Of a stretch of DNA of 64,000 bases, positions 61,515 through 64,000 are shown one piece after another. The notes under the pieces are model-generated. The model was not told where the DNA came from. It searched no databases and saw only the letters and a program-made list of their open reading frames with translations. A program made the position numbers and the translations under genes. The DNA comes from Alphaproteobacteria bacterium (GTDB taxonomy: Bacteria; Pseudomonadota; Alphaproteobacteria; UBA6615), in contig JAALLF010000003.1 of assembly GCA_011087645.1 (NCBI GenBank), positions 62,001-126,000 on the forward strand, read 5' to 3'. How positions within the stretch are numbered: position 1 is the first letter of the stretch; each line of letters begins with the position of its first letter.

Positions 61515-63176
61515 TTAACCGCCGATCACCTGCGTGATCAGGCCTGTGGCATCGGTGGGTTCGGCGTTGCCGCGCCAGGCAATATGTTGATCAGGTCGGA
61601 CGAGCACCAAATCCCGCTGGTACAGTTCGCGAACTCTATCGTCGCGCACGGTGACCACGCTCAAGGGCACGCCATGAGTAGCTGCCGCGGCAGCCACCAT
61701 GCTGCCGTCAGGTGCCGTTTCGGCAAGCCGTAGCAGCGTAAAGCCCGGTCCGAATAAATCGCATAGGGCGCGCCCGTCGCTGAACCAGCGGTGGGGTGCG
61801 CGGCACCCGGCGACGCTCGAAGGTATATATTCGAATGGTGAGTCATCTGGCGGAGCTTCGCCGTCGCCTGCTATCAGCGCAGAATCTTGGTACCGCACCC
61901 CTAACTGAATTCCTAAAGAGCGGAACTCTTCCGTAAAAGTGGCGAGATGGGCGCCGATCTTGTGTCGGGCCGCATCGCCGGCGGTGCCGAGCTCTTCCAA
62001 TTCGGGCGGGATTTCCAAGTTCGCGACGGCGCTGGCGAATTGATGGGACATGGCGGTATTGCGCAAGCCGACTGGCAACCTCTCTTCTTCGTAACTGTCG
62101 AGAAGAGCCGGCGGCGCCCAACCTTGAACCACGGCCGCCAGTTTCCAGGCCAAATTCGCGGTATCGTCAACGCCGGTATTCATGCCGAAGCCGCCGGTTG
62201 GCGTAAATAGATGCACCGCATCGCCAGCCATGAGTACCCGCCGGTCCTGATAACGCTCGGCGACAAGCGCGAGACCGGCAGTCCACGGTTTCGACGAGTG
62301 CACTTTGATCGGGATATCGGCGCCGATGGTGGCGCGGAAGCTGGCGACCGGGTCGACATCGGCAAAATCGATGCCCGGCGGGATTCGGGTCAAGGCGACG
62401 TACTTTCCCTTGGCATCCAGGGCGGCGACGCTGGAGCGCGCATCTGCATTGACGGTCCAATAGTGCCAGCCGGGATTGAGGGGCATGAGATTGAGCAAGT
62501 CGGGGGCCTCGACATAGCTCGACAGCATGCGCCCGCGCATAAAGCTATCGTCTTCCCCACCCTTACCGCCAAAGCCGATGCCGAGAGCTTGGCGCACCGT
62601 CGAACGGGCGCCGTCACAGCCGACCAGCCAATCGCAACGGACCGTGTGGTGACTGCCATCCGCTCCATGCTCGAGCTGTGCCGTTACCGCGCCGTCATGC
62701 TGTTCGAATGCGAGTAAGCGCCAACCGAAACGAACATCGACGCTCTGCAACGTCTCGGCGCGCTGTTTAAGGATTGTTTCAATGTAGAAGAAATTGGCGC
62801 GATGTAGGGGTTCCGGCGTTAGTTTCGTGTGTTTTGAATGGGGGCGATCGTGCAATTGTTCGTCAATTGACGGCATGGTCAACCGGGCGAGCTCCCATCC
62901 GGCGAAGCGGGTGACGTAAACGACATCCATGGGGTGATCAGACGGTAGGCCAGCGGCGCGAACCTGGTCGGCGAGACCGAGGCGGCGGTAATGCTCCATC
63001 GTGCGCGCGTTCAGTGTGTTGCCTTGGGGGTGGGTCGCTTCCGTGGCGCCATCGTTGATGATGAGGCACGCGACGCCGCGAGTGCCGAGCTCAACCGCGA
63101 GAGTAAGTCCCACCATGCCACCGCCGACGATTAGGACCGGTGTGTGAACTTCCTCAGTTGTACCGGCTTTAGCCAT
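61515..63176 (-). CDS. FAD-dependent monooxygenase (PheA/TfdB-type)
   Basis: 553 residues. VLIVGGGMVGLTLAVEL FAD loop, the middle DG motif GCDGARSTVRQALG, and the GD motif VLMAGDAVHLFTPTGGFGMNTGVDDTANL, followed by a thioredoxin-like C-terminal domain. Family members hydroxylate phenols and related aromatics with NADPH and oxygen. Neighbouring genes for ring cleavage are not present in the window; the dienelactone hydrolase is 5 kb away. The start ATG has a weak site. Confidence 0.9.
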   Translation of the reverse strand: MAKAGTTEEVHTPVLIVGGGMVGLTLAVELGTRGVACLIINDGATEATHPQGNTLNARTMEHYRRLGLADQVRAAGLPSDHPMDVVYVTRFAGWELARLTMPSIDEQLHDRPHSKHTKLTPEPLHRANFFYIETILKQRAETLQSVDVRFGWRLLAFEQHDGAVTAQLEHGADGSHHTVRCDWLVGCDGARSTVRQALGIGFGGKGGEDDSFMRGRMLSSYVEAPDLLNLMPLNPGWHYWTVNADARSSVAALDAKGKYVALTRIPPGIDFADVDPVASFRATIGADIPIKVHSSKPWTAGLALVAERYQDRRVLMAGDAVHLFTPTGGFGMNTGVDDTANLAWKLAAVVQGWAPPALLDSYEEERLPVGLRNTAMSHQFASAVANLEIPPELEELGTAGDAARHKIGAHLATFTEEFRSLGIQLGVRYQDSALIAGDGEAPPDDSPFEYIPSSVAGCRAPHRWFSDGRALCDLFGPGFTLLRLAETAPDGSMVAAAAATHGVPLSVVTVRDDRVRELYQRDLVLVRPDQHIAWRGNAEPTDATGLITQVIGG

Positions 63177-63270
63177 TGGTCAGGAACTCAACTAGTGCGC
63201 TGGGAGACTATGTTAACCGCTAGCCGTTATAGAAGCCCTTCTGCCGATAACCAACGTCCGGTTCTTCTGA

Positions 63271-64000
63271 TTAAGCAAAGGCAGGTTCGACTCTTGTTGG
63301 AGGTCCGTGTGGGGTGCCCGGCTCATGACCGGAGAACGAACTGACCAGCAGACCGTATTTCATATGGGCGTCACTGACTTGGCGATAGAACGCGATGGTA
63401 TCGCGCATCGGACCACCGAGGCGTTCGAACCCCGACATGAAGGCAACGATGACGCCGATTTCCAGATTGCCTTGCATGACCATGAAGCCGCCGAAGGTAA
63501 TAATGCCGAACGGGCCGAGCTTCATTAGGAAATTGTTCAAGGCCTTCATCAGCCATTTCAGTTTCTCGATGCGCAGGCGGACATTGAAAATGTCGTTGGT
63601 GATTTCAAGAAACTGCTCTGGAACCTCGTTGCCAATGGCGTCTTCCTCGGCGATCTCGACGACGAATGCGCCAAGCTTGCGTACATAGACCGCCCGGGTC
63701 AGGGCCAGCTCGTTGATCTTGCCTTGAAGCCAGGGAACAATAAAAAGCTGCGGGGCATAAAGCACGAGGGCGACGCCGGCCACCAAGGGTTCGATAAACA
63801 GCATATAGCCAACAACGACCAAAGCCGTGCTGATCTGCAGCAGCGGTTGGGAAATAGCCTGGCCGGCAAATCCGCCAAGTTTTTCGACTTCCGAAGAGAG
63901 CATCGAGACTACTGCCCCTCGTCGACGTTCTGGTGAGCGTTGTGTTTCCAGCCTTCGGGTTTCACCACCGTATAGACGCAGTAATAGACTGAGTGGCGCA
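63271..64000 (-). CDS. ABC transporter membrane-domain gene, cut by the right edge
   Basis: The frame stays open from 63271 to the edge, so the N-terminus is missing. What is visible is an ABC transporter transmembrane domain: RRRGAVVSMLSSEVEKLGGFAGQAIS (in parts), a membrane segment at ISTALVVVGYMLFIEPLVAGVALVLYAP, a coupling-type helix with NDIFNVRLRIEKLKW, and a last membrane segment FGGFMVMQGNLEIGVIVAFMSGFERLGGPMRDTIAFY. It ends without an ATPase domain after a short tail rich in Gly and Pro. It belongs to a group where the membrane domain and ATPase are separate proteins or where the ATPase lies elsewhere. Confidence 0.72.
   Translation of the reverse strand, partial: APLSLLLRLYGGETRRLETQRSPERRRGAVVSMLSSEVEKLGGFAGQAISQPLLQISTALVVVGYMLFIEPLVAGVALVLYAPQLFIVPWLQGKINELALTRAVYVRKLGAFVVEIAEEDAIGNEVPEQFLEITNDIFNVRLRIEKLKWLMKALNNFLMKLGPFGIITFGGFMVMQGNLEIGVIVAFMSGFERLGGPMRDTIAFYRQVSDAHMKYGLLVSSFSGHEPGTPHGPPTRVEPAFA

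Overview
The window reads as a chromosomal segment of a free-living alphaproteobacterium (high GC by eye, with sharp AT-rich islands in a few intergenic stretches). Support for this placement: perfect TTAA-N7-TTAA (CtrA-type) sites in AT-rich upstream regions, a palindromic intergenic repeat of a kind common in alphaproteobacterial genomes, a cyclase/TolB-like/TPR protein of a family expanded in this class, and gene content such as a GMC oxidoreductase, several ketopantoate-reductase-like proteins and a Flp pilin. I see no rRNA, tRNA, CRISPR array, insertion sequence, phage gene or replication origin, so the genus cannot be fixed. The content is catabolic, envelope and stress accessory genes rather than core genes.

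Layout. 1-5 kb: RidA, glutathione transferase, two small ORFs, a serine hydrolase, a palindromic repeat and a CinA-like protein with a degraded amidase domain. 5-9.5 kb: a secreted protein behind a 0.7 kb AT-rich region with two CtrA boxes, an MBL-fold hydrolase, a Flp-type pilin, a cupin and cysK. 9.5-15 kb: a membrane protein with a cysteine cluster next to a cupredoxin-like protein, a twice-frameshifted SEC-C gene, an SDR and a TauD-type dioxygenase. 15-20.3 kb: a complete ABC importer operon (binding protein, fused permease, two different ATPases) with a strong stem-loop after the binding-protein gene. 20.4-35 kb: an SDR, three ketopantoate-reductase homologues, Sel1/TPR proteins, a cyclase-TolB-TPR signalling protein, an acyltransferase-SGNH protein, a GMC oxidoreductase, a methyltransferase and an enolase-superfamily enzyme. 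35-41.7 kb: the first member of a secreted three-paralogue family (CtrA box upstream), a methyltransferase, two small exported proteins, a CorA/ZntB-type transporter, an MscS channel and a DMT exporter. 42-47.4 kb: a 1432-residue RTX protein with a seven-repeat FG-GAP block, followed after 21 bases by a TIGR03032-like gene. 47.4-57.4 kb: oxidoreductases, a YkgJ-type cysteine-cluster protein, a PNPOx/flavin reductase/ferredoxin fusion in an operon with a VOC protein, divergent from a LysR regulator, then GFA, dienelactone hydrolase and cupin genes. 57.5-64 kb: the other two members of the secreted paralogue family in tandem, a Sel1/peptidoglycan-binding protein, a signal-less binding-protein-like protein, a flavin monooxygenase and a truncated ABC transporter gene at the right edge.

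How the genes work together. Clear units are the importer operon (20227 down to 14980), the KPR-like plus methyltransferase pair (33879 to 32107), the RTX plus TIGR03032 pair, the LysR-controlled VOC plus fused reductase pair, and the GFA plus small lysine-rich protein pair. The best candidate for something undescribed is the three-member exported family at 35469, 57546 and 58381: strongly conserved in the middle, two conserved cysteines, one member a lipoprotein, one with a CtrA-type site 57 bases upstream. I know no function for it.
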